From an uncultured Lachnospiraceae bacterium (GTDB lineage Bacteria; Bacillota; Clostridia; Lachnospirales; Lachnospiraceae): a DNA stretch of 44,932 nucleotides. Positions 16,520-25,912 of the stretch are shown here, one piece after another. The notes beneath the pieces were generated by a model that saw nothing but the letters and a program-made list of their open reading frames with translations, searched no databases and was not told where the DNA came from. The position numbers and the translations under genes were made by a program. Each line of letters begins with the position of its first letter. Position 1 is the first letter of the stretch. The DNA lies in contig CAMNQH010000026.1 of assembly GCA_946549035.1 (NCBI GenBank), positions 1 to 44,932 on the forward strand, read 5' to 3'.

Positions 16520-18814
16520 TTATTTTATTCCCTCTGTACGAACAATAAATTTTACGCTTCCGGTTACATCCGGATTCTTTTTGGTGAAGGTTTGATATTC
16601 CTTGCCTGCATCCAAAATGGCGTCTGCACGGTCCGTCAAAAGTTCCACGTCTCCATGATAAACATCGGACAGCTTTTGAATCCCCTCCTCATCAAATTCC
16701 AAAATCCCTTCCCACAAGCGGCTGGAACCGTCCTTAAGCTTGTTGACTCCGCCGGAAATCTGTCCCGTAGCCTGAGACAGTTTGGCTGCCCCGGATGTAA
16801 GAGCTTCATTATTAGCAACCAGCTGAGCGCTTCCCTCTGCAAGAGCATCGATTCCGGCTGTAAGCCCCGGCATTTGTTCTTTCATGGAATCCATCCCCTG
16901 TTTCAAGGGGCTGACGCCTTCTTCATACAACTGATCTACCCCGGCGGACAGGGCGCTGGCTCCCTGAGCCAATCCTCCTTTCTTCACCCCTTCCGCTATC
17001 TGAGATTTTGCTCCCTGAGCTCCGGAAACAGCCGCTGTCTTTGCCGCTTCTTTTGCCGCGCTCTCACAGGCTGAGGCAACGCTCTGACCCATAGCATCCT
17101 TTCCGGAGGCTGCAATACCCTGAACAATCTGGGGCGCTACTGTATCCTTTAAGGTGGCCGCTACCGCCGCCTCTACCTCACTGCGGATACTGTGTCCTGC
17201 CTGCTGCTGATAAGAAGCCTCCACCACATCTGTGATCGTAACGTTCTCTCCCATGGCCGAATACCCGGCAATAGCTGTATCCACTGCTTCCTTTTGGGCC
17301 TGATATGCTTCAAAAACTTTCTGCTGATAGAGGGCTTCTACCATCGTAGTATACAATTCACTTTCGCAGAGCTGTTGGCCGACGGCCTGGCTGCCTGCTG
17401 TGATTGCAGTCTCAAATTCCGATGCCGCCTGCTGGGCAATGGCTTCATGGGTTCCTTGTTGAAACGTCTCTTCCACGGCTGCTTCTGCCTGACTCTTAAC
17501 GGCTCCCTTCTCTTCCTCTGACATAGGGGTATTTAAGGTACCTTCCAACTGCTTTACCCCTGACTCCAGCGCTTTTGCCCCGGCAATCAAACCGTTTTCA
17601 GCTGTAAAACACTCGCTTACTTTCCCCATTCCTTCTGCCAGGCTGTCAGCCCCGGTAACAAGCGCTCCCGCACCCTCTTTCAGGGTTACAATTCCGTCAT
17701 TGACCTGAGAAGCCCCGGCGGTATAGTTATCTACTCCCTGTCTTAAGGTATCTACCCCGGAAGCATATTCTCCCATATTATTTTTCAAGGTATCCAGTCC
17801 GTCAGACAGCTCCCCGCTGCCGTCCACCAGCTTAGAAGAAGCATCTGTCAAGGTATCAATGGAGTCCGCCAGATGGGATAAATCCAACTCTTCATTTAAC
17901 TGCAATCCTGACAACATATCGCTAAGGTACATGGTCATAGTCATATCTAAAGAAAAGTTCTCCACATCCGCCGTCACTTCTACATATTCCGGCAGTTCCA
18001 GGTCTGTTTCAAAATCCTCGCTTTTCACCTGAAGACTCTCTTTCAGCCCAGGCACGGCAACCCCGATTACCATTTGATTTTTCCCGTCGGAAATTACCTT
18101 CCCGTTGGTCACCTTTATATTTGTAAAATCTTCTGACAAAATCATACCGCTGACCGCTGTAAAGGGAACTGCAACTTCTTCCTGTTTTCCGTTGATAGTC
18201 GCCTTCACCTTTTCCTTATTAACATAATCCATACGGATTGTGACGGTTCCACTCTTTCCTGCAAGCTCCGCCGGAGCGATTGCTTTTCCGTTCAGCTGAT
18301 ACGTAATGTTCATCTCCACCGGAAGCTCCTTCTTAGTAATCCCCTGATAATAAATATCCTTTCCTTTTGCCTCCCAGGTAATGGTGCCGTCGTCATTTTT
18401 CTGATATTCCTCGTTCCCCTTCACATTTTCAATCTCTAAAAGGTCCGTGGCGTCTGTCAAGGTTTCTTTTTTGTCAGGATTTTTCAGCCACTCGCTGACG
18501 ATAACGCTTTCCGGTTTCCCGGAGGCGTCGGCCAATACATAAACTGTCTCTTCTTTTCCGCTGTTTCCACTTTTTTGCCCAACCTGGCCCTCCAGCGCCT
18601 GGGTCAACAGCTCCTGCTCCTTTTCTTCTTGCTCCGGTTTCTCTTCCTGGCTCTCCTTCTGGCTTTCCGCTGCCACGGTCTCCTTCTGCTCCACATTCCT
18701 GGCATATACGGAATACCCAATCCCAGTCCCAAAAAGCGCAACCGTCAGGATTCCTGCTCCAAAACGGATGATATATTTATTCTTAAATTTATTGACTAAC
18801 TCTTGATACTTCAT
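16520..18814 (-). CDS. Membrane-anchored extracellular partner of the MMPL exporter (YhgE-like repeats)
   Basis: The 764-residue product has one N-terminal membrane segment (about 18-38), a Glu/Gln-rich linker, and a beta-rich region to about residue 300. The rest is a long coiled region of repeats such as LVDGSGELSDGLDTLKNNMG and LAEGSAQLVANNEALTSGAA, the LxxGxxxL pattern seen in YhgE/Pip and EsaA-like proteins. No C-terminal membrane segment is visible. Its start overlaps the exporter stop as ATGA. By family knowledge, such repeats form long extracellular coiled coils; by inference it is an accessory stalk for the exporter. Confidence 0.75.
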   Translation of the reverse strand: MKYQELVNKFKNKYIIRFGAGILTVALFGTGIGYSVYARNVEQKETVAAESQKESQEEKPEQEEKEQELLTQALEGQVGQKSGNSGKEETVYVLADASGKPESVIVSEWLKNPDKKETLTDATDLLEIENVKGNEEYQKNDDGTITWEAKGKDIYYQGITKKELPVEMNITYQLNGKAIAPAELAGKSGTVTIRMDYVNKEKVKATINGKQEEVAVPFTAVSGMILSEDFTNIKVTNGKVISDGKNQMVIGVAVPGLKESLQVKSEDFETDLELPEYVEVTADVENFSLDMTMTMYLSDMLSGLQLNEELDLSHLADSIDTLTDASSKLVDGSGELSDGLDTLKNNMGEYASGVDTLRQGVDNYTAGASQVNDGIVTLKEGAGALVTGADSLAEGMGKVSECFTAENGLIAGAKALESGVKQLEGTLNTPMSEEEKGAVKSQAEAAVEETFQQGTHEAIAQQAASEFETAITAGSQAVGQQLCESELYTTMVEALYQQKVFEAYQAQKEAVDTAIAGYSAMGENVTITDVVEASYQQQAGHSIRSEVEAAVAATLKDTVAPQIVQGIAASGKDAMGQSVASACESAAKEAAKTAAVSGAQGAKSQIAEGVKKGGLAQGASALSAGVDQLYEEGVSPLKQGMDSMKEQMPGLTAGIDALAEGSAQLVANNEALTSGAAKLSQATGQISGGVNKLKDGSSRLWEGILEFDEEGIQKLSDVYHGDVELLTDRADAILDAGKEYQTFTKKNPDVTGSVKFIVRTEGIK

Positions 18815-20946
18815 ATGGCTCCTCCTTCATCATAACAAATCACCTTTTTCTCCTTGTCTCTAAAGCCGATGCTGGTGGCCAAGATGACTTTATCCAGCAT
18901 CATAAACATAGCGGGAAGGACAAACAAAACTACCAAAAGACTTACTATAGCCCCTCTGGCCAACAAGGTACACAAGGAACTAATCATATCAATACTGGAA
19001 TACATTCCTACCCCAAAGGTGGCCGCAAAAAAGCTCAATGCACTAACAAATACAGATTGGGCGGAGCCGTTTAAAGCTTCCGTAACGGCTTCCCGTTTCT
19101 CTGCACCCCGGCTTCTGTAGCGTTTGTATTTATTGGTCATCAAAATCGCATAGTCTACCGTGGCCCCTAATTGAATCGTCCCTATCACAATAGATGCAAT
19201 AAAAGGAAGCACCGTCCCGGTATAGCTGGGAATCCCCATATTGATAAAAATTGCAAACTCTATCACTGCCACCAAAATTACCGGCAAGGAAATGGACTTG
19301 AGCACCACTGCAATAATCATGAAAATCAACAGAATAGACACGGCGCTTACCGTTTTAAAATCTTTATCCGTAATGGTAATCAAATCCTGTGTACAAGGCG
19401 CTTCTCCAATTAACATGGCTTTCGTATCATATTCCTTAATAATCCTTCGGATATTGTCACATTGTTCATTTACTTCGTCGCTTCCGGTTTTATACTCTGA
19501 CATAACATAAATCATTTGCCAGTCGCCATTGTCCAGAATTTCCCGGAACTCTTCCGGCACCATTGCGTCCGGAACCAAAGGCCCAACCACAGAATCCAGC
19601 CCCATGGCCAGCTTCACGCCCTCCACCTTTGATAATTCTTCTTCCATAGCTCTGGCGGCCTTAGACTCCATATTGCTGTCGGCCAATATCACATGGGTGG
19701 CCCCCATATCAAATTCGTCCTCCAGGGCGTTTCCTGCCATTACGCTTTCCAAATTCCCCGGCAGTGTTCCCATCAAATCATAATATACTTTATTATGGCT
19801 CTGCCCGTAAAAAGCCGGCCCGATGATCACAAAAAACAACACGATAAAAACAGGATAATACTTCGTTACGAACGCCCCAAACCGCCCCAAATCCGGAATC
19901 AGCGGCCGGTGCCGCGTTTTCTCTATCCATTTATCCAATACTAGAATCATTGACGGAAGAATCGTTACGCATCCCACGACTCCAAACACAACGCCTTTCG
20001 CCATAACAATTCCCAAATCCATGCCCAGAGTAAATGTCATAAAGCACATCGCCAAAAATCCTGCAATCGTGGTAATGGAGCTTCCCACCACGGATGTGAT
20101 GGTCTGGGAAATGGCATGGGCCATAGCCCGTTTCTTTTCTCCCGGATATCTCTGGCAGTTCTCCTGGTAACTGTGCCACAGGAAAATGGAATAATCCATA
20201 GTAACCGCAAGCTGCAGTACTGCCGCCAAGGCCTGGGTGATAAAGGAAATCTCACCGGAAATCTGGTTGGTTCCAAGATTATATACAATGGCCATCCCAA
20301 TACTTAACAAAAAGATAATCGGTATCAAGAAAGAATCCATGGTAACTGCAAGCACCAAAGCGGATAAGCCCGCCGCAATGATGACGTACATCACCGCTTC
20401 ACTGTTACAGATTTTCTTTATGTCTGAAACTACCGCCGACATACCGCTTAACAGGCATTTCTGCCGGGTCATTCCACGGATAGCCTCTACCGCGTCCAAA
20501 GTCTCATCCGCAGACATGGAGGTATCAAAGGTAATAATCATCAGCTGGCTTTTGGTATCCTCATTTTCCAAAGCATCTTTCAAATCCCCCGGTAAAAATT
20601 CCATGGGAATGGAAATATCCGCTATGGATCCATACCAAATAACGTCCTTCACATGGGCGGTTCCTTTAATCTCTTCCTCCAAAGCCAGGATTTCTTTTTC
20701 CTCCATCCCCTGAACCACAGCCACCGAGAAGGCACCTGTCCCGAATTCCTCCAGCAGAATATCCTGTCCTTCCATTGTTTCGATATCCCCAGGCAGATAA
20801 GATAAAATATCGTAATTGATCCTGGTATTCAAATACCCAAACCCTGCAGGAATTAACAGCAGAAAGCTTACTATCAAAATCGGTATCCGCAGCTTTACAA
20901 TTCTTTTTCCTAGTCGAATCATGCTTTTCACTTCTTTCTTTTTCAT
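18811..20946 (-). CDS. MMPL/RND-family transporter
   Basis: The 711-residue protein has the duplicated RND layout: a membrane segment near residues 18-40, an extracellular loop, five more segments (about 190-345), then a second repeat with the same order, for about 12 segments in all. Conserved points include LAVTMDYSIFLWHSYQEN in the first half and GATVDYAILMTNKYKRYR in the second, at the proton-relay aspartates of the family. MMPL proteins export lipids or hydrophobic compounds. The start is the ATG 20944-20946, nine bases after GGAG. It lies downstream of a TetR gene and is coupled to the next gene. Confidence 0.9.
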   Translation of the reverse strand: MKKKEVKSMIRLGKRIVKLRIPILIVSFLLLIPAGFGYLNTRINYDILSYLPGDIETMEGQDILLEEFGTGAFSVAVVQGMEEKEILALEEEIKGTAHVKDVIWYGSIADISIPMEFLPGDLKDALENEDTKSQLMIITFDTSMSADETLDAVEAIRGMTRQKCLLSGMSAVVSDIKKICNSEAVMYVIIAAGLSALVLAVTMDSFLIPIIFLLSIGMAIVYNLGTNQISGEISFITQALAAVLQLAVTMDYSIFLWHSYQENCQRYPGEKKRAMAHAISQTITSVVGSSITTIAGFLAMCFMTFTLGMDLGIVMAKGVVFGVVGCVTILPSMILVLDKWIEKTRHRPLIPDLGRFGAFVTKYYPVFIVLFFVIIGPAFYGQSHNKVYYDLMGTLPGNLESVMAGNALEDEFDMGATHVILADSNMESKAARAMEEELSKVEGVKLAMGLDSVVGPLVPDAMVPEEFREILDNGDWQMIYVMSEYKTGSDEVNEQCDNIRRIIKEYDTKAMLIGEAPCTQDLITITDKDFKTVSAVSILLIFMIIAVVLKSISLPVILVAVIEFAIFINMGIPSYTGTVLPFIASIVIGTIQLGATVDYAILMTNKYKRYRSRGAEKREAVTEALNGSAQSVFVSALSFFAATFGVGMYSSIDMISSLCTLLARGAIVSLLVVLFVLPAMFMMLDKVILATSIGFRDKEKKVICYDEGGAI

Positions 20947-20974
20947 TTCCAGGCGCTCCCTGAATCTGAAATAA

Positions 20975-21003
20975 AGTATAAAAAAAAGAATTGAATTTTA
21001 CCA
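20975..21003 (-). promoter_or_regulatory. Candidate promoter of the MMPL operon
   Basis: On the minus strand there is a good -10 box TATACT (20975-20980), with a weak -35 TGGTAA (20998-21003) 17 bases upstream. The -35 lies inside a palindrome, as expected for a repressor-controlled promoter. Confidence 0.45.
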
Positions 21004-21011
21004 TATTCAAT
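20990..21011. promoter_or_regulatory. Palindrome ATTGAAT-N8-ATTCAAT, candidate TetR operator
   Basis: Perfect seven-base arms at 20990-20996 and 21005-21011 with an eight-base spacer cover the -35 region of the MMPL promoter. A TetR-family gene ends about 80 bases upstream. Size and position fit a TetR operator; binding is inference. Confidence 0.55.
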
Positions 21012-21089
21012 CCTCTTTCTCTGTCTTTGGTTCCTATACAATTTTCAAATAATGTCGTTTCTCTTATACAAAACCCACAAAATGTATCA

Positions 21090-21653
21090 TCAGTTTCCTT
21101 CCAATACTTCCTTCATGGAATGCTTGATAATATAATTATACACCTCTACCATCTCCTGAGGCGGCACCGGCATATTGCCGCTGATCCATGTCATAACCAC
21201 ATAGCACATGGACTTGGCGTAATATTCCGCGATATGCTCCGGGGTAATCCAGGAATTCTTAGGCGCAAGGAATACCGCATGATCCTCCATAATCTCCAAC
21301 AGTACCTTTCGCACACATTCCACGGCAATCTGTTCAAAGGAATTCTGACCCTTAAGGCGGCTGGCTTTTATGTAAAATTCTTTTTCCCGCTCAATGGCGG
21401 TAAAAATTAAAAGTATGGCTTCATCTATCATGCCCGCCTGGATTAATGGCTTGGTGGGCGCTAATACGTCGCGCATCACAATCCATTCCAAAAGCTCATA
21501 TTTATCCTGAAAATGATTGTAAAACGTAGGCCGTATCACTCCCGCCTGGTCCGTGATGGCTTTAATGGTTATTTTTTCAATGGGCTGCCTGCAGGCCAGC
21601 TCTTTAAAGCTCTCTGCAAGCAGGTCTGGGGTGTTGTTTTTTGATCCGGTCAT
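21090..21653 (-). CDS. TetR/AcrR-family transcriptional regulator
   Basis: The 187-residue protein has the N-terminal TetR helix-turn-helix (about 8-55, IEKITIKAITDQAGVIRPTFYNHFQDKYELLEW) with the family FYNHFQDK recognition region, and a helical ligand-binding part like the C-terminal domain of DhaS-type regulators. The AGGAG site is seven bases before the ATG. It lies directly upstream of the MMPL exporter in the same direction and is the obvious candidate to repress it. Confidence 0.93.
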   Translation of the reverse strand: MTGSKNNTPDLLAESFKELACRQPIEKITIKAITDQAGVIRPTFYNHFQDKYELLEWIVMRDVLAPTKPLIQAGMIDEAILLIFTAIEREKEFYIKASRLKGQNSFEQIAVECVRKVLLEIMEDHAVFLAPKNSWITPEHIAEYYAKSMCYVVMTWISGNMPVPPQEMVEVYNYIIKHSMKEVLEGN

Positions 21654-21711
21654 TGCTCTGCTCCTGCTATGTTCATTTCCTCTCTAGGATACACCATAAC
21701 CCCTGCAGGAA

Positions 21712-22656
21712 TCAAGAGGATTTTCCATTCCCGGAGCTCTCTTTTACAATATAAATCGGCCGCCCCTTGCTCTCCATATAATTTTTAGAAATGTATTCTC
21801 CCAAAACAGAAATCACCAGAAGCTGTATCCCGTTTAAAAATAAAATCAAACAAACAATCGTAGTATATCCGCTGACCTTATTTCCAAAAATCAAGGTGTG
21901 TATCCCTGTACCGATACCATATACCAAGGACAGGACAAACAATACCACACCTGCTGCCGCCGCAATGGTAATAGGGGTAGTGGAAAAGGAAAAAATCCCA
22001 TTCAAAGCATATCCGAATAAGCTGCGAAAGCTCCACTTGCTTTGACCGGCCGCCCGTTCCACATTTTCAAAGGGAATCCACTTGGTATCAAACCCCACAA
22101 ATGAAAAGATTCCTTTCATATAACGATTGTATTCCTTGCAAGCCAAGATAGACTCAACCATCTTCCGGCTCATCATTCGAAAGTCCCCGGCGCCGTCCGC
22201 CATATTCATATGGCTCATTTTCTGAATCACCTTGTAGAAGGACTTAGACAAAAAGCTTCTGATCTTCCCTTCTCCCTTTCGGTCCTTGCGAAATCCGGCG
22301 CAGCAGTCGTATCCTTCTTCTTTTACTGCATGATACATCTCCTTTAGCAGCGCTGGAGGATGCTGCAAATCTGCGTCCATAATCACGCAGTAATCTCCTG
22401 TAGACTGCTCCAACCCGGCAAACATAGCGGCTTCCTTGCCAAAATTCCTGGAAAAGGCAATATAACGGCAGGCGTTGTCTCTCTCTTTTAACTCACGCAA
22501 TACATTCAGGGTATGATCTTTGCTTCCGTCATCTATAAACAGCAGCTCGGCTTCTACCGTTTTCATGGTATCCAATACCTTTTTGACCTCCTGATAGAAT
22601 GACAAAAGCACCTCTTCTTCATTATAACAGGGCACAATGACCGTCAGCTTATCCAT
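21712..22656 (-). CDS. Undecaprenyl-phosphate glycosyltransferase (GT2, GtrB/CsbB-like)
   Basis: This family transfers a sugar from a nucleotide to undecaprenyl phosphate on the cytoplasmic face. The 314-residue protein has a GT-A domain with VIVPCYNEEEVL, LFIDDGSKDHT and the metal-binding Asp94-Ala-Asp96 in VIMDADLQHPP. FRMMSRKMV and a QSKWSFRSLFGYALNGIFSFS motif follow, and then two membrane segments (about 228-252 and 262-288). It lies 35 bases downstream of the YfhO-GtrA fusion. The pairing mirrors csbB-yfhO of B. subtilis, which glycosylates lipoteichoic acid. The sugar cannot be told from sequence. Confidence 0.92.
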   Translation of the reverse strand: MDKLTVIVPCYNEEEVLLSFYQEVKKVLDTMKTVEAELLFIDDGSKDHTLNVLRELKERDNACRYIAFSRNFGKEAAMFAGLEQSTGDYCVIMDADLQHPPALLKEMYHAVKEEGYDCCAGFRKDRKGEGKIRSFLSKSFYKVIQKMSHMNMADGAGDFRMMSRKMVESILACKEYNRYMKGIFSFVGFDTKWIPFENVERAAGQSKWSFRSLFGYALNGIFSFSTTPITIAAAAGVVLFVLSLVYGIGTGIHTLIFGNKVSGYTTIVCLILFLNGIQLLVISVLGEYISKNYMESKGRPIYIVKESSGNGKSS

Positions 22657-22691
22657 ATCCTTTTCACTCCTTTTATTCCGTCAAAGCCGCC

Positions 22692-25583
22692 TCATCCTTC
22701 AGAAAGAGACGCCTTCTTAAAAATATGTTTTTTGCAGATCACATAATTCCCCAACACCGTTATTACACTTACCCCGATCTTCGCTGCAGATGACCCCACA
22801 TGAAGCTGTCCAATCAGCAGATATAACAGCACGTTCTCCGCTGCCAATGTCAGCAGCCGAAGGCCCGCAAAGGGGATAAATTCAGAAATCCATCCTCCCT
22901 TAGAACCAAACACCATCTTTCGGTTGATGCAGTAAGATACCGCCACTGCGGCTCCCCAGGCCGCCGTATTGGCGGACAAATATCCCATTCCACTGCGTTC
23001 CAGGCCAAAATAAACCAGATAATTCACTACCGTGGTAAGGACTCCTCCGATCCCGTACAATACCAATTCCCGCACTTTTTCCCTTCCCTTTCGATCCAAA
23101 GCCCAGACCCCTATCGCTCCCCACACCAGAAAGCCTGCGGCTGATAACAAAATCCCGGCCGTTTGAAGGGGCGGCTCATACAAAATCTGAATCATATGGG
23201 TTCCCGCCTCAAGCTTTGCTCCCAGAAACGCCTGATTCACCGTCTCAACAGGGCAGTCTGCTCCATCCACCAGAATCCGGTATCCCTTCTGTATCGGAAA
23301 CGAAGTAATCAAATATCCCGCTTCTGGCATCTCAATGATTCCCTTCACTTTCTCTTTTCCCGAAATCTTTTGCACCTCTAAGGGAAACACGGTGCGGTTC
23401 CCCAAGTAGGATTCCTTAAGGCTGTAAACCTCCATTTCTCCGATTTCAAAGCTTCCGCTGGTTGTTACATGAATTTCCTCTATCGGTTCACTTCCTGACA
23501 AAATATAGGTGAACTCTTGATTATGATTGGGATAAGGCGCGCCTTTCCCGGATAATTTATTCGTAATTCCATTCATGGAGATCACAACAGCTCCCCGGGA
23601 GGTCTGGCGCACTGGAAATCGTACCACGAGAATTTGATTCCTTAAGGGTTTTCTTAAACGTACGGTAAACTCCGTCTCCGATTCTTGTCTGACGTCATAA
23701 TCCTTCCCTTCCTGTGGGTACAGCCTGGTAAAATGAGACTGGAACGCTTCTTGTGACTTTCCTTCCGGTACAATACTTTTTGCGGTCAATGCTTCCAGAT
23801 TTTCCGGGAAAGGCAGCTTATCATAGGCTTCCTGGGAAAGAAGGTCGCAGCTCCCGTAACATAATGGAAGCACGTCTTCTCGTTCCGCCAGCACCGCTTC
23901 CCCTTTTTGCTGTCGAATCTCATACCCGGCAGGCACCATCTCCTCCCTTGTCTCCAGATACCGCACTCCCATAAGGTATTGGAAGAAGGGATTCACCCGG
24001 CCATACAGCCCCACCCGATTATTGTTTCCAATGGGATTGGAAATTTCATCGTAAAAAAAGGAACTGTAGGTTTTGTTTCCCGTAGAGGTATACATGGTCG
24101 TTCTTCCCGCTCCATAGGCCAATAATCGGTTGACCTCCTGATACGGCGCCAATACGCTGTCAAACCGGTAAGATTCTTTCTTATAAAATTCCTGCCTCTC
24201 TTCTTTCTGAAAAGGACTGACCGCAGCTTTCGTTTCTTCCAGCAAGGTATCCTTTTGGTGCAGGGTTATTCCAAACAAATAACTCCCGCCGCAAATCACT
24301 GCCAGAAGCCCGTAAAACACCCGCTTCCTCCAAAACGAGCCTCTATGCACAGGAGCCGTCCCTTGGGCATTTCGCACTGCTCCCCGTCCATTCCTCATCC
24401 ATACAAACAATAAAGATACCAGAGCCAAATCCACAAGAACCCAGATTTCTTCATACAACCGGTACTGGAGATACGCTGCCATCCCGGTGAGTAATAAACA
24501 CCATACAGGAGGGTTTTTGTGTTCTTTCCAATATTCCCCAAGGGTTTCTATTCCCAACAGAACCACTAACGGCAAAAACGGCATCAATATTTTAGGCCGG
24601 TCATATAAAAATCCGTTCAATATCAAAGGCACTACGCCCCAAACCAGACATAAAATCACGCCTCCAGCCAAAAGACGGGATTTTTTTCGATGTAAGGATA
24701 AAAATAAGAGAAATAATGCCAGCAATGTCAGGCCAATCCCATAATTATCATATAAAAGCGCCTGAAAGCTCCAACGAAACCCTACCAAACGTCCACTGGC
24801 GCTGCCTCCGTCCTTTACCGCCCCCATTCCCAGGATGGAAGCCGCCGTAGGAAGCAGCAGGGAGCCTGCCATTGCAACAGAAGTACCCGCCATTCCTGCA
24901 TATTGTATGGTAAGCTTCCACCATTTCTTTCCCCATCCTGTCCCTTGATCCATATGAGTATACAGGAAAAACAAATACAGCACCAGCAAACCTGCAATGG
25001 CGTAATAGTAACTATGCAGCTCCATGAAAAGCATCATCAAAATCAGCAGTACATCCTTCCACCGCTTTCTGACGCCCTGTATGCACATCATTGCCCCCAG
25101 CAAAAAAGGCATATAATTTATAAATATGATTTGCCTGTGCATATGGAAAAAGCATCCGGCGCTTAAAAATAACATGCCTCCCGCCAGTGCAAGCTCCTCC
25201 TTGATTCCCTGCTTTTTCATCAAAAAAAAGCAAAGCAGTACGCTGCACAAATATCCTCCTATGGAATATCCCATAATCATCCACTCCATGGGTACTGCCG
25301 GAATCAGACAGGCAAGCAGCACATCAGGCCTTAGATACCCATAGTAAGAAAAATCATAAATGTTATTTCCTCCCCCTAAAGGCAGTTGTCCCGGAAACAA
25401 CGTCCCTTCCTTTAAAATCGTCTGACGTATTGTATCCGCAAGAGACACATGCTGAGAAAACCAGTCGCAGGAGGAGCCATAGAGGCTGCCCTTTTGACAG
25501 GACAACAATATTAACAACAACGATGCCACTAGCAATATAGCCGGATACAGCCATTTTTTCTCTTTCCTAATTTTTTCTTTCAT
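22692..25583 (-). CDS. YfhO-type GT-C glycosyltransferase fused to a GtrA flippase domain
   Basis: The 963-residue protein starts with a multi-spanning YfhO-like part: KGSLYGSSCDWFSQHV after the first membrane segment, NYMPFLLGAMM, and many segments to about residue 450. A large extracellular beta-rich region (about 460-800) follows. Residues 839-958 form a separate four-segment GtrA domain (LVLYGIGGVLTTVVNYLVYF ... VITVLGNYVICKKHIFKK). By family knowledge, GtrA-type proteins flip the lipid-linked sugar and YfhO transfers it to a wall polymer outside. Together with the adjacent GT2 gene this is a complete pathway. A GAGGAAG site precedes the ATG 25581-25583. Confidence 0.88.
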   Translation of the reverse strand: MKEKIRKEKKWLYPAILLVASLLLILLSCQKGSLYGSSCDWFSQHVSLADTIRQTILKEGTLFPGQLPLGGGNNIYDFSYYGYLRPDVLLACLIPAVPMEWMIMGYSIGGYLCSVLLCFFLMKKQGIKEELALAGGMLFLSAGCFFHMHRQIIFINYMPFLLGAMMCIQGVRKRWKDVLLILMMLFMELHSYYYAIAGLLVLYLFFLYTHMDQGTGWGKKWWKLTIQYAGMAGTSVAMAGSLLLPTAASILGMGAVKDGGSASGRLVGFRWSFQALLYDNYGIGLTLLALFLLFLSLHRKKSRLLAGGVILCLVWGVVPLILNGFLYDRPKILMPFLPLVVLLGIETLGEYWKEHKNPPVWCLLLTGMAAYLQYRLYEEIWVLVDLALVSLLFVWMRNGRGAVRNAQGTAPVHRGSFWRKRVFYGLLAVICGGSYLFGITLHQKDTLLEETKAAVSPFQKEERQEFYKKESYRFDSVLAPYQEVNRLLAYGAGRTTMYTSTGNKTYSSFFYDEISNPIGNNNRVGLYGRVNPFFQYLMGVRYLETREEMVPAGYEIRQQKGEAVLAEREDVLPLCYGSCDLLSQEAYDKLPFPENLEALTAKSIVPEGKSQEAFQSHFTRLYPQEGKDYDVRQESETEFTVRLRKPLRNQILVVRFPVRQTSRGAVVISMNGITNKLSGKGAPYPNHNQEFTYILSGSEPIEEIHVTTSGSFEIGEMEVYSLKESYLGNRTVFPLEVQKISGKEKVKGIIEMPEAGYLITSFPIQKGYRILVDGADCPVETVNQAFLGAKLEAGTHMIQILYEPPLQTAGILLSAAGFLVWGAIGVWALDRKGREKVRELVLYGIGGVLTTVVNYLVYFGLERSGMGYLSANTAAWGAAVAVSYCINRKMVFGSKGGWISEFIPFAGLRLLTLAAENVLLYLLIGQLHVGSSAAKIGVSVITVLGNYVICKKHIFKKASLSEG

Positions 25584-25912
25584 AACTTCCTCTTTTCCGA
25601 CACACCCGCCGCGTCATTAAAAGCCAGTCGGAGGAATGCGTTTCAGCTTCTCCCTCTTCTCTCTCGGGTTTCACAAAACATATCTTAACGCCTTTTTCTT
25701 AAAATCACCCAAAAGAATTTCTAAAGATTTCTTAAGAATCATCGGATATAAATAACGAATTCCTTTATACTTTTGTCATCTTTTCATGATCTGCCGGGAC
25801 AATTTCACTAATAACGCTAAAAAATAGTTTCCTTAATTATAGTTCATGTTGCGGTAGTTTCAGAAAACAAGACTGTCTCCCGTCTTATGGTACTGTCTGT
25901 AAAACGCCTCCT
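25584..25912 (-). other. 329-base gap: long leader of the YfhO-GtrA gene
   Basis: I see no gene here; frames after the few ATGs are closed within a dozen codons. It holds a weak hairpin AAGAC/GTCTT (25869-25886) after the BIG2 gene and a candidate promoter at 25836-25863. Several TTTCTTAA-like repeats lie between 25695 and 25736. If the promoter is right, the transcript has an untranslated leader of about 245 bases. Confidence 0.6.
25836..25863 (-). promoter_or_regulatory. Candidate promoter for YfhO-GtrA and GT2
   Basis: A perfect -10 box TATAAT (25836-25841) lies 16 bases after CTGAAA (25858-25863, four of six matches) on the minus strand. Confidence 0.5.

Noticed and set aside
16472..17074. 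Plus-strand frame of 200 codons
   Set aside because: It lies opposite the coiled repeat region of the MMPL partner, with no ribosome site and no family resemblance.
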